DNA of 64,000 nucleotides from Spongiactinospora sp. TRM90649 (lineage in GTDB: Bacteria > Actinomycetota > Actinomycetes > Streptosporangiales > Streptosporangiaceae): contig NZ_JARLTC010000003.1 of assembly GCF_029382225.1 (NCBI RefSeq), positions 1 through 64,000 on the forward strand, given 5' to 3'. Below, in pieces: positions 51,701 to 59,566 of this stretch. Made by a program: the position numbers and the translations under genes. How positions within the stretch are numbered: the stretch's first letter is position 1; each line of letters starts with the position of its first letter. A model generated the notes under the pieces. That model ran no database searches. It saw only the letters and a program-made list of their open reading frames with translations, and was not told the DNA's origin.

Positions 51701-53035
51701 CCGCTCACCGGCATCCGGCTGCGGCAGGTGGACGACGCTCAGCGGCAGTACTTCACCTGCCTCGCGACCGCCGAGGTCAACGGCCGGAACGTGGCCGTCA
51801 CGGGAGACATGGCAGGCGGCATCCGGCTGTGGGACGTCGGCACGCTCAACGGAGCCGACCTGCAACGCCCCGCCACCTCGACCGCCCCCCGGCCCGCGAT
51901 CGAGACACTGGCGACCGGGACGCTGCAGAGCCGTCCGGTCGCGGTGAGCGCGGACGCCGATGGCCGGATCCGGTTGTGGGACCTCACCACGAACGAGATG
52001 ATCGCGCAGGCGAGCACCTCTCCCTACACCGCCAGGGCGCTCGCGATCGTCGACGACCTCCTGATCGCCACCGGACGCCATGGCGTGTGCCTGTGGGATC
52101 TCACCTCGATGCGAGAGATCACCTCGCCGTACTCCCAGGGCCGGTGGATGGAAGGCGTGGAACTCCTCAGGACGCCGCGCGGCCCCGTCACCGCGATCGG
52201 TGAATCCGGGCGGATCATGTTGTTCGACCCGCACGGCGGACAGCCGCTCGGCGACTGGACGGACACCGGGCAGGGCTCTCCGCTGATGACCGCCTACCGC
52301 GACGACGCCGGCGAGCAACGGCTGGTGACGTGCGACGAATCCGGCTCCGCCACCGTGTGGAAGATCGAGGCCAACGAGGACGGCACGTCCGGCGATCCGG
52401 TCACCGCGGTCTGGAACGGCAGGCTGTGCGTGGCGGAGCACAGCCGGATCGTCACCTTCGACCTCAGCACCGGGGCCGAGACGGCACGCTCGGCCGACCT
52501 GGGCTTCGAGCCCGGCGAACTGTCGGCGGTCGAGGTGAACGGCTGGTCCGGCCTGTCGATCGAGGCGCGTGACCGCCGCGGGCTGTTCTGGTGGGACGGC
52601 TCGTCCGACACGCTGGTGAATCCCGGATATCGGCCGAGGACGCCGCCGAGAGAGCAGGCGACCGCCGTCGTCGGCACCACGCTCGTCGAGATCCGCGCCG
52701 ACGAACTGAATGAAGGAGTGATGTTCCGCGACCTCGGCGCGCGTCGAGGCCTGGAGGGCGGTGGCACGGGGAGGGTCACCGCGGTCGCGGCGGTGACCCT
52801 GGCCGGACGGGCCGTCGCGTTCTCCGCCGCCCACGGCGAGGTCGCCGTCTGGGACCTGGCCGAGCGGGAGGTCGTCGGCTCGATCCACATCGGCAGGGAG
52901 GTGACGTCGCTCCAGGCCACCCCCGACGGATACCTCGTGGTCACGACCCCGGGCGACACGACTGTGTTCCGCACTGGGTTCCGTACTGGGTTCCGCACTG
53001 GGTTCCGCACCGAACCATCGGCTCCCCCCGGCTGA
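48767..53035 (+). CDS. Caspase-like protease - STAND NTPase - two TM - WD40 protein
   Basis: The 1422-residue protein from ATG 48767 (GGAGGGG upstream) starts with a C14 caspase-like domain: His82 in VVHILSHGQAVD and Cys130 in LFLLDLCQSGT form the dyad. A STAND/NACHT-type NTPase follows: Walker A GGPGSGKS (314-321, Lys320) and Walker B VIVVDALDEA (Asp406). Two membrane helices lie at about 800-860 (LAWTAALTTLVAVGAYVGF and SLSLMAIFVLLTLVITVTV). The rest is a WD40-like propeller (GGIRLWDVG, GRIRLWDLT, GVCLWDL, GEVAVWDLAE). Such effector-NTPase-sensor proteins are thought to be bacterial programmed-death or phage-defence devices. The C-terminus is FRTG repeated, coded by a 12-bp DNA tandem repeat. 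Confidence 0.93.
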   Translation: MADAGWHSRRALSIGVAAFDGTNLAPLGFAPELSARLAERLEKLGYTTTRPRVHTAPGAQIGGMVSAAFDGDGLAVVHILSHGQAVDRAGTFYVLGADGVAHSSANVGAWLADLEAVPGKARTLFLLDLCQSGTTARFPWQDGSAQARGWVMAACGHDQAAFDGRFTQALINVLDRLADGDMDIDPALPYVPLPTVARAVRQEVNRLTGGGYPQHVTNSRVDIADDVDVAFFPNPAHDADNPRRLLRRDLDIGLVPFLDDLDEGLDARHFLSRAAGTRMTEELIGCFTGRDAQVKQLSPWLNRVGEGTLAVVTGGPGSGKSALLGVMVCAAHPRLRAPTRPLWDRSAQAPYPIEDGFAAVHARQRGVHEVAGSIHRQLGLPGEDTAPAAVIEAVGELTPHPVIVVDALDEAADGPALMTSLLLPLAREAGARLLVGTRPYPEYQPLLDAEYVVNLDSVPAEVLEDDLKKYIDELMRTTTDYRRRTAVQGAFAGETAYTLAHGAGPTRTGGEFLVAGLYTRHVVAAHAGSPIESVGRAERLGREAPRTLPEVLELDLGLQDTEPLLRPLLVTLAHALGQGMPETVLTRAVAAATPDGRVPSTTEVRQALDAGRFYLRQATETDGTLLYRLFHQSLADHLRDDSPAFEAALLDRLMAPLGPPDRRDWSAAEPYVLRHLRGHASRARRSDVFGGDLGILFETDPEPSMLEAFGVRPLPGLLDLIRDSSLPIAERRARAALVAARAGDRALAERFSTTSGGPAIPWRPLWSRPHGDPEEQATRDQMTLKALGSGTLRTPPSPRALAWTAALTTLVAVGAYVGFETGTGNGFALFVASNKDIWPNSLSLMAIFVLLTLVITVTVRYPARFERLVYDYLEERRERRLLGTSLAKQRRRRRRTPVRLTSRERTTLVVTGSGRRRPTLVLGGDRGLWTRRLGSGGTFERTRMLRTGRVNALAAVDPDGLRPLVVVAGSMGVLEVWNPLTGIRLRQVDDAQRQYFTCLATAEVNGRNVAVTGDMAGGIRLWDVGTLNGADLQRPATSTAPRPAIETLATGTLQSRPVAVSADADGRIRLWDLTTNEMIAQASTSPYTARALAIVDDLLIATGRHGVCLWDLTSMREITSPYSQGRWMEGVELLRTPRGPVTAIGESGRIMLFDPHGGQPLGDWTDTGQGSPLMTAYRDDAGEQRLVTCDESGSATVWKIEANEDGTSGDPVTAVWNGRLCVAEHSRIVTFDLSTGAETARSADLGFEPGELSAVEVNGWSGLSIEARDRRGLFWWDGSSDTLVNPGYRPRTPPREQATAVVGTTLVEIRADELNEGVMFRDLGARRGLEGGGTGRVTAVAAVTLAGRAVAFSAAHGEVAVWDLAEREVVGSIHIGREVTSLQATPDGYLVVTTPGDTTVFRTGFRTGFRTGFRTEPSAPPG

Positions 53036-53840
53036 CGACCCTGCTGCGGGGCGGCGCCCGGAAGTAGTCACGCAGTACGGGCTGCCAGCGGTTCGCCGGA
53101 GCGCCGCGCAGCAGCGCGACCGCCATGCAGTACTTGCTGATGACGGCGGGCCGCACGCCCAGCGTGCGCAGCAGCCGGTCGGGCAGGGCCTGGCCGGTCA
53201 CCGACTTCGACTCCAGCAGCACGTAGTCGCGGCGCGCGCCGAACGCCCGCCGTCCGTCGTGGCAGACCAGCCCGGTGTCGCAGGTGAGCCGGGCCTCGCC
53301 GGTGCGGTCCACCAGCGTCACGCGCCGGTAGTCGGTGGTCAGGATCGGCATCAGCGTGTCCGGCGGGCGCACCCGCAGCCCGCGCAGCACGGTGTCGGAC
53401 ACGAAGGCCCGGCCGCCCGACGGCAGCGTCTCGGCGGCCGGCGCGGGTGTCAGGAGCTGGTACGGCATGCGGTGCTTGTCGGTGCTGGATCGTCCGCCGC
53501 TCAGCTTGACCTCCAGCCACCGGTCACCCGAGTCCAGGTACGACCGGGTGCGGATCTTGAACCGCCGCCGCCTCCCCTGCCGGTGCTGCCGGTAGGTCAG
53601 CAGATCGGGCGTGTCGAAGTAGGTGGAGCTGTACCGGAACTGCCTGCGCCATCCGATCTCCAGTACGGCGAAGCGCTCCCCGAGCAGCGCCACCAGCTCC
53701 GCCAGCAACGTGGCCGGGACCAGGTACTTCAGGTCGGTGCGGGACAGCAGCGGGGCGGTGTCCGCCAGCCCCACCGGCGAGAGTCCGGCCGCGATCCCGG
53801 CGAGCATCAGGTCGGCGTCGCGCGCCCGCCCGCCGTTCAC
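52941..53840 (-). CDS. VTC-domain polyphosphate polymerase-like protein
   Basis: The 299-residue protein from GTG 53840 has VTC-type marks: SRTDLKYLVPATLLAELVAL, FRYSSTYFDTPDLLTYRQHR, FKIRTRSYLDSGDRWLEVKL, VLLESKS near the end and ISKYCMAVALL. The VTC fold in yeast polymerises phosphate; bacterial homologues are paired with DUF4956 proteins, as here (GTGA overlap). The C-terminal part, APPRSRVVSRGEP then repeated CGTQ, overlaps the tail of the convergent caspase-STAND gene by 95 bp. Confidence 0.85.
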   Translation of the reverse strand: MNGGRARDADLMLAGIAAGLSPVGLADTAPLLSRTDLKYLVPATLLAELVALLGERFAVLEIGWRRQFRYSSTYFDTPDLLTYRQHRQGRRRRFKIRTRSYLDSGDRWLEVKLSGGRSSTDKHRMPYQLLTPAPAAETLPSGGRAFVSDTVLRGLRVRPPDTLMPILTTDYRRVTLVDRTGEARLTCDTGLVCHDGRRAFGARRDYVLLESKSVTGQALPDRLLRTLGVRPAVISKYCMAVALLRGAPANRWQPVLRDYFRAPPRSRVVSRGEPMVRCGTQCGTQYGTQCGTQSCRPGS

Positions 53841-54409
53841 CGGAGCGCCCCCACGCTGTGCGCGGACACCTGGAAGCGGACGTCCACCACCATCACCTCC
53901 CGCACGTAGTCCACCTGGGTTACCTCGCACGACAGGACGGCGACGCGCAGCCGGTTCTCCAGGTCGGCGCGCAGCGAACGGGCGTCGCTGTGCACGCAGT
54001 CCAGCGTGACGACCTGGTGGCGGGTGCGTTCCAGCAGGCGGGGATGGTCGGCGACGTACATCACCGCGAGCAGCGTGGCGTCGAGCAGCACGGCCGTGAC
54101 CGGCCAGGCGGAGGCGATGCCGTTCACCAGGCCGAGCGCGATGGCCACGAAGTAGTAGGCGATCTCGCCCTGGGTGATCTCGCTCGACCGCAGCCTGATG
54201 ATCGACAGCACCCCGAACAGGCCGAAGCCAACCGCGAGATCGACTCGCTGCGCCTGTAAGAGGGAGACCACCGCGAAGATGCCGACGTTCAGCGCGGTGT
54301 AGGCGAACAGCAGGTCACGCCGGTGGTGCCGGCGGAAGTACAACACGTAGGCCAGCACCGAGATCGCGGTGAGATCCAGGACAAGCCCCACCAGAGTCGC
54401 CGAACGCAC
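53837..54409 (-). CDS. DUF4956 membrane protein
   Basis: The 190-residue protein has four membrane helices (LVGLVLDLTAISVLAYVLYF, AYTALNVGIFAVVSLLQA, the EITQGEIAYYFVAIALGLVN helix and TAVLLDATLLAVMYVA) with the conserved VGFGLFGVLSIIRLRS in between. Families of this type are encoded next to VTC-domain proteins. GTG 54409 follows GGAGGACAC. It probably anchors or regulates the polyphosphate polymerase at the membrane. Confidence 0.88.
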   Translation of the reverse strand: MRSATLVGLVLDLTAISVLAYVLYFRRHHRRDLLFAYTALNVGIFAVVSLLQAQRVDLAVGFGLFGVLSIIRLRSSEITQGEIAYYFVAIALGLVNGIASAWPVTAVLLDATLLAVMYVADHPRLLERTRHQVVTLDCVHSDARSLRADLENRLRVAVLSCEVTQVDYVREVMVVDVRFQVSAHSVGALR

Positions 54410-54627
54410 CGTGTCCTCCTATATGTCCACCCTCGGGCCATTCGGTGAACAGCTTGGGCAGGGTGCGTGAAGCATCGGTGAGGAAACGGTGAGGACGCTC
54501 TCATCGGGCGGGTTTACACCACTTTGCGGCCCCGCCTGCTCTGATGGAGTTCAGCCCCGGGCGGCTGGATGAAGCCCTGAGCCGCCCGGGGTTCCAGCCG
54601 GAGTGAATCCGACGGAAGGACGTACGT

Positions 54628-54846
54628 ATGGTACCGAAGTGGAAGATCGTTGTCGGCACCACGGTGGCAGGGGGCGCGATTCTCCTGGCCACCGGGGGCG
54701 TCGCCCTGGCCAACGCGGCCGCCGCCCCCACCCCGGCGCCGTCGTCGCCGTCCTCGCCCGCCTCGCCCGACCAGCCTGACCGCTCGCCGTCCGGTGAACG
54801 CCACAAGGACTGCCCGAAGGACCGCGCCGACGCCGCCTCCCTGTGA
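54628..54846 (+). CDS. Small secreted protein (72 residues)
   Basis: ATG 54628 follows GGAAGGA. The product has a signal peptide (KIVVGTTVAGGAILLATGGV, cleavage near ALANAAAA), then a Pro/Ser/Asp-rich tail (PAPSSPSSPASPDQPDRSPS) with charged residues and one Cys. It looks like a short secreted or cell-wall-associated tail protein. The function is unknown. Confidence 0.6.
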   Translation: MVPKWKIVVGTTVAGGAILLATGGVALANAAAAPTPAPSSPSSPASPDQPDRSPSGERHKDCPKDRADAASL

Positions 54847-55186
54847 GGTAGCGAGCCACGGTGATGGAAGACCGCCTCCCGGCGCCAGAGCCCCAGCGGC
54901 GGGCGGCAGGAGGTCGGGAGCCCCGGTGGCGGTGACGGGCGACCGGAGCCCCCGACCCGCCGGAGCGCGGCGCCGAGCCTCTCCCCCGGCGCCGCGCTCC
55001 CGGCGACCCCGCCCGCTCCCAGGGAAGTAGGTCAGCCCCATAGCTCAATGTCGGGAATGTCATACGATCGGCAGAAAAGGGTGCAGTCTTCGCTACACCC
55101 GCATGAAAGGGGAATTCGCGAGATCCTGACCCCTGAATCCCGCTAATGTGTGCCTTATAGCGGTAGATCGACGTGGAGGTACGGGG
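54847..55186. other. Intergenic region with a strong hairpin
   Basis: This 340-bp stretch has no convincing gene. A perfect 14-bp stem (54962-54975 with 54987-55000) with an 11-base loop is a good terminator for the small secreted gene. The last 130 bp are AT-richer and should hold the promoter of the DUF574 methyltransferase, but no clear -35/-10 can be assigned. Confidence 0.6.
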
Positions 55187-56002
55187 TTGGCCGGCGACAA
55201 GCGGGTGGGAGTCAATCTCAGGACGAACGTGCCCCACTCGGCACGCGTCTATGACTACTTCCTGGGCGGCAAGGACAATTTCGAGGCCGACCGCACGGCG
55301 GCCGAGGAAGTCATCAAGATCGCCCCCTACATGCCGACGTCCGTGCGCGCCAACCGCGACTTCATGGTCAGGGTGACCCGCCACCTGGCGGCCGAGCGCG
55401 GCGTCGACCAGTTCATCGACATCGGAACGGGCCTGCCCACCTCGCCCAACCTGCACGAAGTGGCCCAGCAGGCCGTTCCCGCCGCGCGCATCATCTACGT
55501 GGACAACGACCCGCTCGTCCTCGTGCACGCCCGCGCCCTGCTCACCAGCACCCCCGAGGGCAGGACACGCTACATCCAGGCCGACCTCAACGACGCCGAC
55601 GCCATCATCGACTCGCCCGAGGTCCGCGAGACCTTCGACTTCAGCCGTCCCGTCGCGCTGTGCCTGATCGCCGTCGTGCACTTCATCCGTGACGAGGACG
55701 CGCTTCACTCGATCATCGACCGCCTGATGAAGCCACTGCCCAGCGGCAGCTACCTGACGCTGTCCACGATCGCCCTCGACAGCGCGCCCGGCAAACTGGT
55801 GAGCGAGGCCGTCGCCCAGCACAACCGCCGCGGGATCATGTCGAAGGCCCGCACCAGATCGCAGATCGAGAAGCTCTTCACCGGATTCCGGCTGATCGAG
55901 CCGGGCGTGGTGCCGGTCCACCGGTGGCGGCCGGACGAGAAGGCGCGCCTCGTGAACGATTCCATGGTCTCGATGTACGGCGGCCTGGCCGTCAAAGACT
56001 GA
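55187..56002 (+). CDS. SAM-dependent methyltransferase, DUF574 type (copy B)
   Basis: The protein has the same signature as copy A at 45225: ARVYDYFLGGKDNFEADRTA, RANRDFMVRVTR, FIDIGTGLPTSPNLHEVAQ and IIYVDNDPLV. I chose TTG 55187, because GGAGGT lies six bases upstream; an in-frame ATG at 55148 lacks a ribosome binding site. About 271 residues. The two copies are roughly half identical, so they are paralogues rather than recent duplicates. Confidence 0.85.
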   Translation: MAGDKRVGVNLRTNVPHSARVYDYFLGGKDNFEADRTAAEEVIKIAPYMPTSVRANRDFMVRVTRHLAAERGVDQFIDIGTGLPTSPNLHEVAQQAVPAARIIYVDNDPLVLVHARALLTSTPEGRTRYIQADLNDADAIIDSPEVRETFDFSRPVALCLIAVVHFIRDEDALHSIIDRLMKPLPSGSYLTLSTIALDSAPGKLVSEAVAQHNRRGIMSKARTRSQIEKLFTGFRLIEPGVVPVHRWRPDEKARLVNDSMVSMYGGLAVKD

Positions 56003-56123
56003 CGTCTCCCCGCTGATCCGTAACGTCGGCCACGGCCGGTACGAAGTCGTCATGCGACTGTCATGCCCTATCTGAAGCCGACGGCCGGAAACGAGCGGAG
56101 TTTCCCGCTGAGGGGAGCATGAA

Positions 56124-56399
56124 ATGTTAGGACGGCGAGCGCGCCTCGCGGCGCTGACGATCGGCGCCACCAGCCTGTTCACGTTGTCCAGCGGTATCGC
56201 GGACGCGTCCTCCGGCCCCACCTACCGGGTTTCCCACCGAGGCCCGTTCGCCACCGAGACCATCTGCACCACGGTCAGCGACTCCATGAACGAGCCCCCG
56301 GACGTCTACGCTTTCCGCTGCTTCTATTCGGAAACCGGCGTCCGCGGCTACAAACTTCTGCCCGGCTGGTATTTCCGCTACCAATACCGAATCGACTGA
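56124..56399 (+). CDS. Secreted protein (91 residues) of unknown function
   Basis: ATG 56124 follows GGGGAG. The signal peptide (LAALTIGATSLFTLSSGIAD, cleavage near ADASS) precedes a mature domain with two cysteines (ETICTTV and FRCFYS) that could form a disulphide, and many aromatics (YFRYQYRID). The family is not recognised. Confidence 0.62.
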   Translation: MLGRRARLAALTIGATSLFTLSSGIADASSGPTYRVSHRGPFATETICTTVSDSMNEPPDVYAFRCFYSETGVRGYKLLPGWYFRYQYRID

Positions 56400-56463
56400 G
56401 CTCAAGGGTCAAGGAAGCGTAAAACCTGTTTACCGGTGCCGTGGATGGTGGCAACGTGCGGGC

Positions 56464-57258
56464 ATGGACTTCCTTTCGCACTTCCGGCGTGAGGTCGGCG
56501 CGTTCGAGGCGGCGGTTCGGCGGGCGGCCGAAGGCGGTGAGGCGCCGTTCGTGCCGTCCTGTCCGGGGTGGACGGCGGCTGATCTGGTCGCCCATCTGGG
56601 TGGGGTGCACCGGGGCGTGTTCCATGTCATCGACGCGCGGCTGACCACCTGGCCCGGCTTCTCCGACCCGAGCGTCTTCAAGCTGCCCGCCGACATGACG
56701 GGCTGGCCGCGGCCGGACGGGGCGCCCAATGTCGGGCCGCTGGCGGCGAGTCTGGTCGACTGGTTCGCGGAGGGGGCCGAGAAGTTGGCGGCGCTGTTCG
56801 GCGAGCACGATCCCGCCGAGGCGGCGTGGACCTGGTCCCGGGAGCAGACCGTCGGTTTCTGGCTGCGCGTGCAGGCCATCGAGGCGGCCGTGCACCGGTG
56901 GGACGCCGAGGCCGCGCTCGGCGCGGCCGAGCCGCTCGCGGCCGATCTGGCGCGTGACGCCGTGGGCCACACCTTCGAGGTGATGGCCCCGGCGCGGCGT
57001 GCCTGGCGGCAGGCTCCGCCGGGCGCGGGCGAGCGGTTCGGCTTCCGCCAGACGGACGGCGACGGCGCGTGGACGGTCACCTTCGACGGCGACCGGATCG
57101 ACCTGGCCCCGAGCGCGAAGGAAGCCGATGTGGAGGTGGCGGGGACGGCATCCGACCTGGCGTTGTTCCTCTGGCATCGGCGCTCGGCCGACGAGCTCGC
57201 CGTCCGGGGTGACCGCGCACTGCTCGACCGCTACTTCGAGCTGGTTCCCCCGGTCTGA
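56464..57258 (+). CDS. Maleylpyruvate isomerase-type (mycothiol-dependent, DinB-fold) protein
   Basis: The 264-residue protein has the TIGR03083-like pattern: FVPSCPGWTAADLVAHLGGV, HRGVFHV, and a C-terminal GTASDLALFLWHRRSADELA. The N-terminal helical bundle with conserved histidines (AHLGGVH and VHRWD) is the DinB/mycothiol S-transferase fold. Mycothiol-dependent enzymes fit an actinomycete host. Substrate unknown. Confidence 0.88.
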   Translation: MDFLSHFRREVGAFEAAVRRAAEGGEAPFVPSCPGWTAADLVAHLGGVHRGVFHVIDARLTTWPGFSDPSVFKLPADMTGWPRPDGAPNVGPLAASLVDWFAEGAEKLAALFGEHDPAEAAWTWSREQTVGFWLRVQAIEAAVHRWDAEAALGAAEPLAADLARDAVGHTFEVMAPARRAWRQAPPGAGERFGFRQTDGDGAWTVTFDGDRIDLAPSAKEADVEVAGTASDLALFLWHRRSADELAVRGDRALLDRYFELVPPV

Positions 57259-57264
57259 CCCGGA

Positions 57265-57858
57265 TCAGGGCCGGAACGCGCGGAGCGCGGCGTCCACCAA
57301 CGCGTCCGCGTACTCCGCCGTGAGCGGCCCGGAGCGCGTCAGCCAGCGCTGGTAGATCGGGGCGTAGAGCAGGTCGAGCACCAGGTCGAGGTCGGCGTCG
57401 GCGGCGAGCTGGCCGGCGCGCTGGGCACTGCGCAGCCGTTCCCGTTTGGCCTCGTCGACGGGGGCGGCCAGCTTCTCGTGGTACTGCGCGGCAAGCTCGG
57501 GATCATTGACGATCTCCATGTTGAGCGCCCGGATCGGCGCCTCGAACTCGGGGTCCGCGAACTCGGCGGCCGTCGCGCGCATGACGAGCTTGAGGTCGGC
57601 CTCGATGTCGCCGGTGTCGGGCAGCACGACGCCCTCGGCGCCCTCGCTGAGCGCCAGGAAGGCGTCGAAGATCACCGCGCCCTTGGACCGCCACCACCGG
57701 TAGATCGTCTGCTTGCCCACGCCCGCCCGTGCGGCGATGGCCTCGATCGAGACCTTGGCGTATCCGACCTCGGTGACCAGTTCGCGCGCGGCGCCCAGGA
57801 CGGCCTGCCGCGAGCGCTCACTCCGGCGCGCCGGATCGGGGTTCCTCGTGGCTGACAT
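57265..57858 (-). CDS. TetR-family transcriptional regulator
   Basis: The 197-residue protein has the TetR helix-turn-helix (ELVTEVGYAKVSIEAIAARA, then GVGKQTIYRWWRSKGAVIFD) and an all-helical ligand domain. ATG 57858 is the start. It is divergent from an SDR gene with two identical-type operators between them, so it probably represses both itself and the SDR. Confidence 0.92.
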   Translation of the reverse strand: MSATRNPDPARRSERSRQAVLGAARELVTEVGYAKVSIEAIAARAGVGKQTIYRWWRSKGAVIFDAFLALSEGAEGVVLPDTGDIEADLKLVMRATAAEFADPEFEAPIRALNMEIVNDPELAAQYHEKLAAPVDEAKRERLRSAQRAGQLAADADLDLVLDLLYAPIYQRWLTRSGPLTAEYADALVDAALRAFRP

Positions 57859-57885
57859 GCGCCGAGCATAGCAGCACACCGAGAC

Positions 57886-57952
57886 GAGACGGTCCGTCTT
57901 GACACGGCCCCGGCCGTCATGCAGACTCTCGAAACGAGACGCAACGTCTCGT
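57886..57952. promoter_or_regulatory. Paired TetR operators, GAGACG-N3-CGTCTC
   Basis: Site 1, GAGACG-GTC-CGTCTT (57886-57900), and site 2, GAGACG-CAA-CGTCTC (57936-57950, extending to ACGAGACG/CGTCTCGT), share the same half-sites and 3-bp spacing. Centres are 50 bp apart. They lie in the divergent gap between tetR and the SDR gene, the expected place for TetR operators. Confidence 0.75.
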
Positions 57953-57982
57953 GTCGCAACCCCAACGAGAGGAACCCGCCCG

Positions 57983-58804
57983 ATGACGACCGCCCGAGTA
58001 TGGTTCATCACCGGCGCGTCCCGAGGGCTCGGCAGGGCCTTCACCGAGGCCGCGCTCGCCGCCGGAGACCGCGTCGTCGCCGCCGCCCGCGACCTCGCCC
58101 CCCTCGCCGACCTGGCGGAGAAGTACCAGCAGGACCTCGTCCGGCTACCGCTCGACGTCACCGACCGCGCCGCCGTCCAGGAGCAGACGGCCCGCGCCGT
58201 CGCCGCGTTCGGCAGGCTCGACGTCGTCGTCAACAACGCCGGGGTGATGCTCTACGGCATGCTCGAGGAGGCCACCGAGGAGCAGGTCAGGGCGCACCTC
58301 GACGTCAACCTGTTCGGCGCGATCTGGGTGAGCCAGGCCGTCGTGCCGTACCTGCGGGCCCAGGGCTCGGGGCACATCCTGCAGGTCACCTCCATGGGCA
58401 CCGGCGGCGGGTTCGCCGCCGTCGGCCTGTACGCGGCGGGCAAGTCCGCGCTCGACTCGATCGGCGCGTCGCTGGCCATGGAGGTCGAGCCGTTCGGGGT
58501 GAAGGTGACGATCGTCCAGATGGGCGGCTATGACACGGGTCTGTTCACCACGGGGACGACGGCCACCGACGCGATGCCGGAGTACGCGCCGCTGCGCGCC
58601 AGGCTGGCCGAGATGTGGGGCGACGAGGCGGGCCCGGATCCGAGCACGGCGGCCCCGGTCATCATGGAGCTCGTCGACATGCCGGAGCCCCCGCCCCGGC
58701 TCATCGTGGGCGGCGCCTCCTACGACATCGTCCAGCAGATGGACGCGGAACGCACGCGGACCTACCGCGCGTGGGAATCCCTCAGCCGCAAGGCTCCGGG
58801 CTGA
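57983..58804 (+). CDS. Short-chain dehydrogenase/reductase
   Basis: The 273-residue classical SDR has TGASRGLG (cofactor binding), NNAGV, and the active site Ser (VTSMG) with Tyr-x-x-x-Lys (YAAGK). ATG 57983 follows GAGAGGAAC. Paired with the divergent TetR gene through shared operators, it probably reduces or detoxifies a compound sensed by the regulator. Confidence 0.92.
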   Translation: MTTARVWFITGASRGLGRAFTEAALAAGDRVVAAARDLAPLADLAEKYQQDLVRLPLDVTDRAAVQEQTARAVAAFGRLDVVVNNAGVMLYGMLEEATEEQVRAHLDVNLFGAIWVSQAVVPYLRAQGSGHILQVTSMGTGGGFAAVGLYAAGKSALDSIGASLAMEVEPFGVKVTIVQMGGYDTGLFTTGTTATDAMPEYAPLRARLAEMWGDEAGPDPSTAAPVIMELVDMPEPPPRLIVGGASYDIVQQMDAERTRTYRAWESLSRKAPG

Positions 58805-59290
58805 TCAGCGCGCCGCAGCGAGGGCCCGGTCGAGGGCGGCCAGCAGACCGGCCCGATCCACCCCGCCGAGGGCGAGGGCCCTGGGGACGGTGCCGACCTC
58901 GGCCAGCAGCACGCCGCGCAGCAGATGGCCGGGCCGCAGGTCCTTCTTACGGCCCACGGACGCGAAGCCGCGTTCCAGCGCGAGCCGCGCCGAGGTCCCG
59001 AGCCTGGACGGCGGGTCGCCCGCCACGCTCGCCGCGGGCAGGGTGAACGCGGCGACGTCCACGCCGATGGCGGCCAGGCTCCGCGCGTTCTCCCGGTCGA
59101 GCGCGGCCCGGACGGCCGCGCGGTCGAGCCCGGCAGCGTCGAGCACCCCCCGCACCACCGGATCATCGGCTCCGGCGAGCGCCAGCAGCAGGTGGTGGGC
59201 CTCGACGGCCTCCGCGCCGTCCTGGTGCGCCTCGCGGCGGCCCCGTTCGATGACCACGTCCACGTCGATGAAGGCGGCGGCCACCGTCAC
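58805..59290 (-). CDS. Clp-N (ClpR) domain protein
   Basis: The 161-residue protein contains two Clp N-terminal repeats: AHQDGAEAVEAHHLLLALAG and KDLRPGHLLRGVLLAEVGTV, the substrate/adaptor-binding domain of ClpC, without AAA modules. Stand-alone Clp-N proteins may act as adaptors or decoys for ClpC1. GTG 59290 overlaps the upstream HTH gene by 4 bp (GTGA). Confidence 0.85.
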   Translation of the reverse strand: MTVAAAFIDVDVVIERGRREAHQDGAEAVEAHHLLLALAGADDPVVRGVLDAAGLDRAAVRAALDRENARSLAAIGVDVAAFTLPAASVAGDPPSRLGTSARLALERGFASVGRKKDLRPGHLLRGVLLAEVGTVPRALALGGVDRAGLLAALDRALAAAR

Positions 59291-59517
59291 CGCCTCCGGA
59301 GCTTGACACCCGCGTCGATCAGCCGCCTGGCGTGCTTCTTGTGCACGGCCTGACGTGTGACGCCGAGCGCCTCGGCCACCTGGGGCCAGCTCCAGCCGGT
59401 CCGCATCGCCTGTTCGACGGCGGCGTCCTCGATCCGGTCGGCCAGGCGGCGCAGCGCCGACACCGCGGCCAGGGCGTCGGCGGGGTCGTCGGGGAGGGGG
59501 GCTTCGGCACCGGGCAT
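59287..59517 (-). CDS. Helix-turn-helix protein coupled to the Clp-N protein
   Basis: The 76-residue protein has a short HTH (SWPQVAEALGVTRQAVHKKH) preceded by a helix with DRIEDAAVEQAMRTG. It overlaps the Clp-N gene by 4 bp, an arrangement known in actinomycetes, and probably forms a regulator/adaptor pair. No effector domain. Confidence 0.82.
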   Translation of the reverse strand: MPGAEAPLPDDPADALAAVSALRRLADRIEDAAVEQAMRTGWSWPQVAEALGVTRQAVHKKHARRLIDAGVKLRRR

Positions 59518-59566
59518 GCCGCAACTGTAGTGGGCCGGGCCGTGGCACGCGGGCCTCGCCGGGGCG

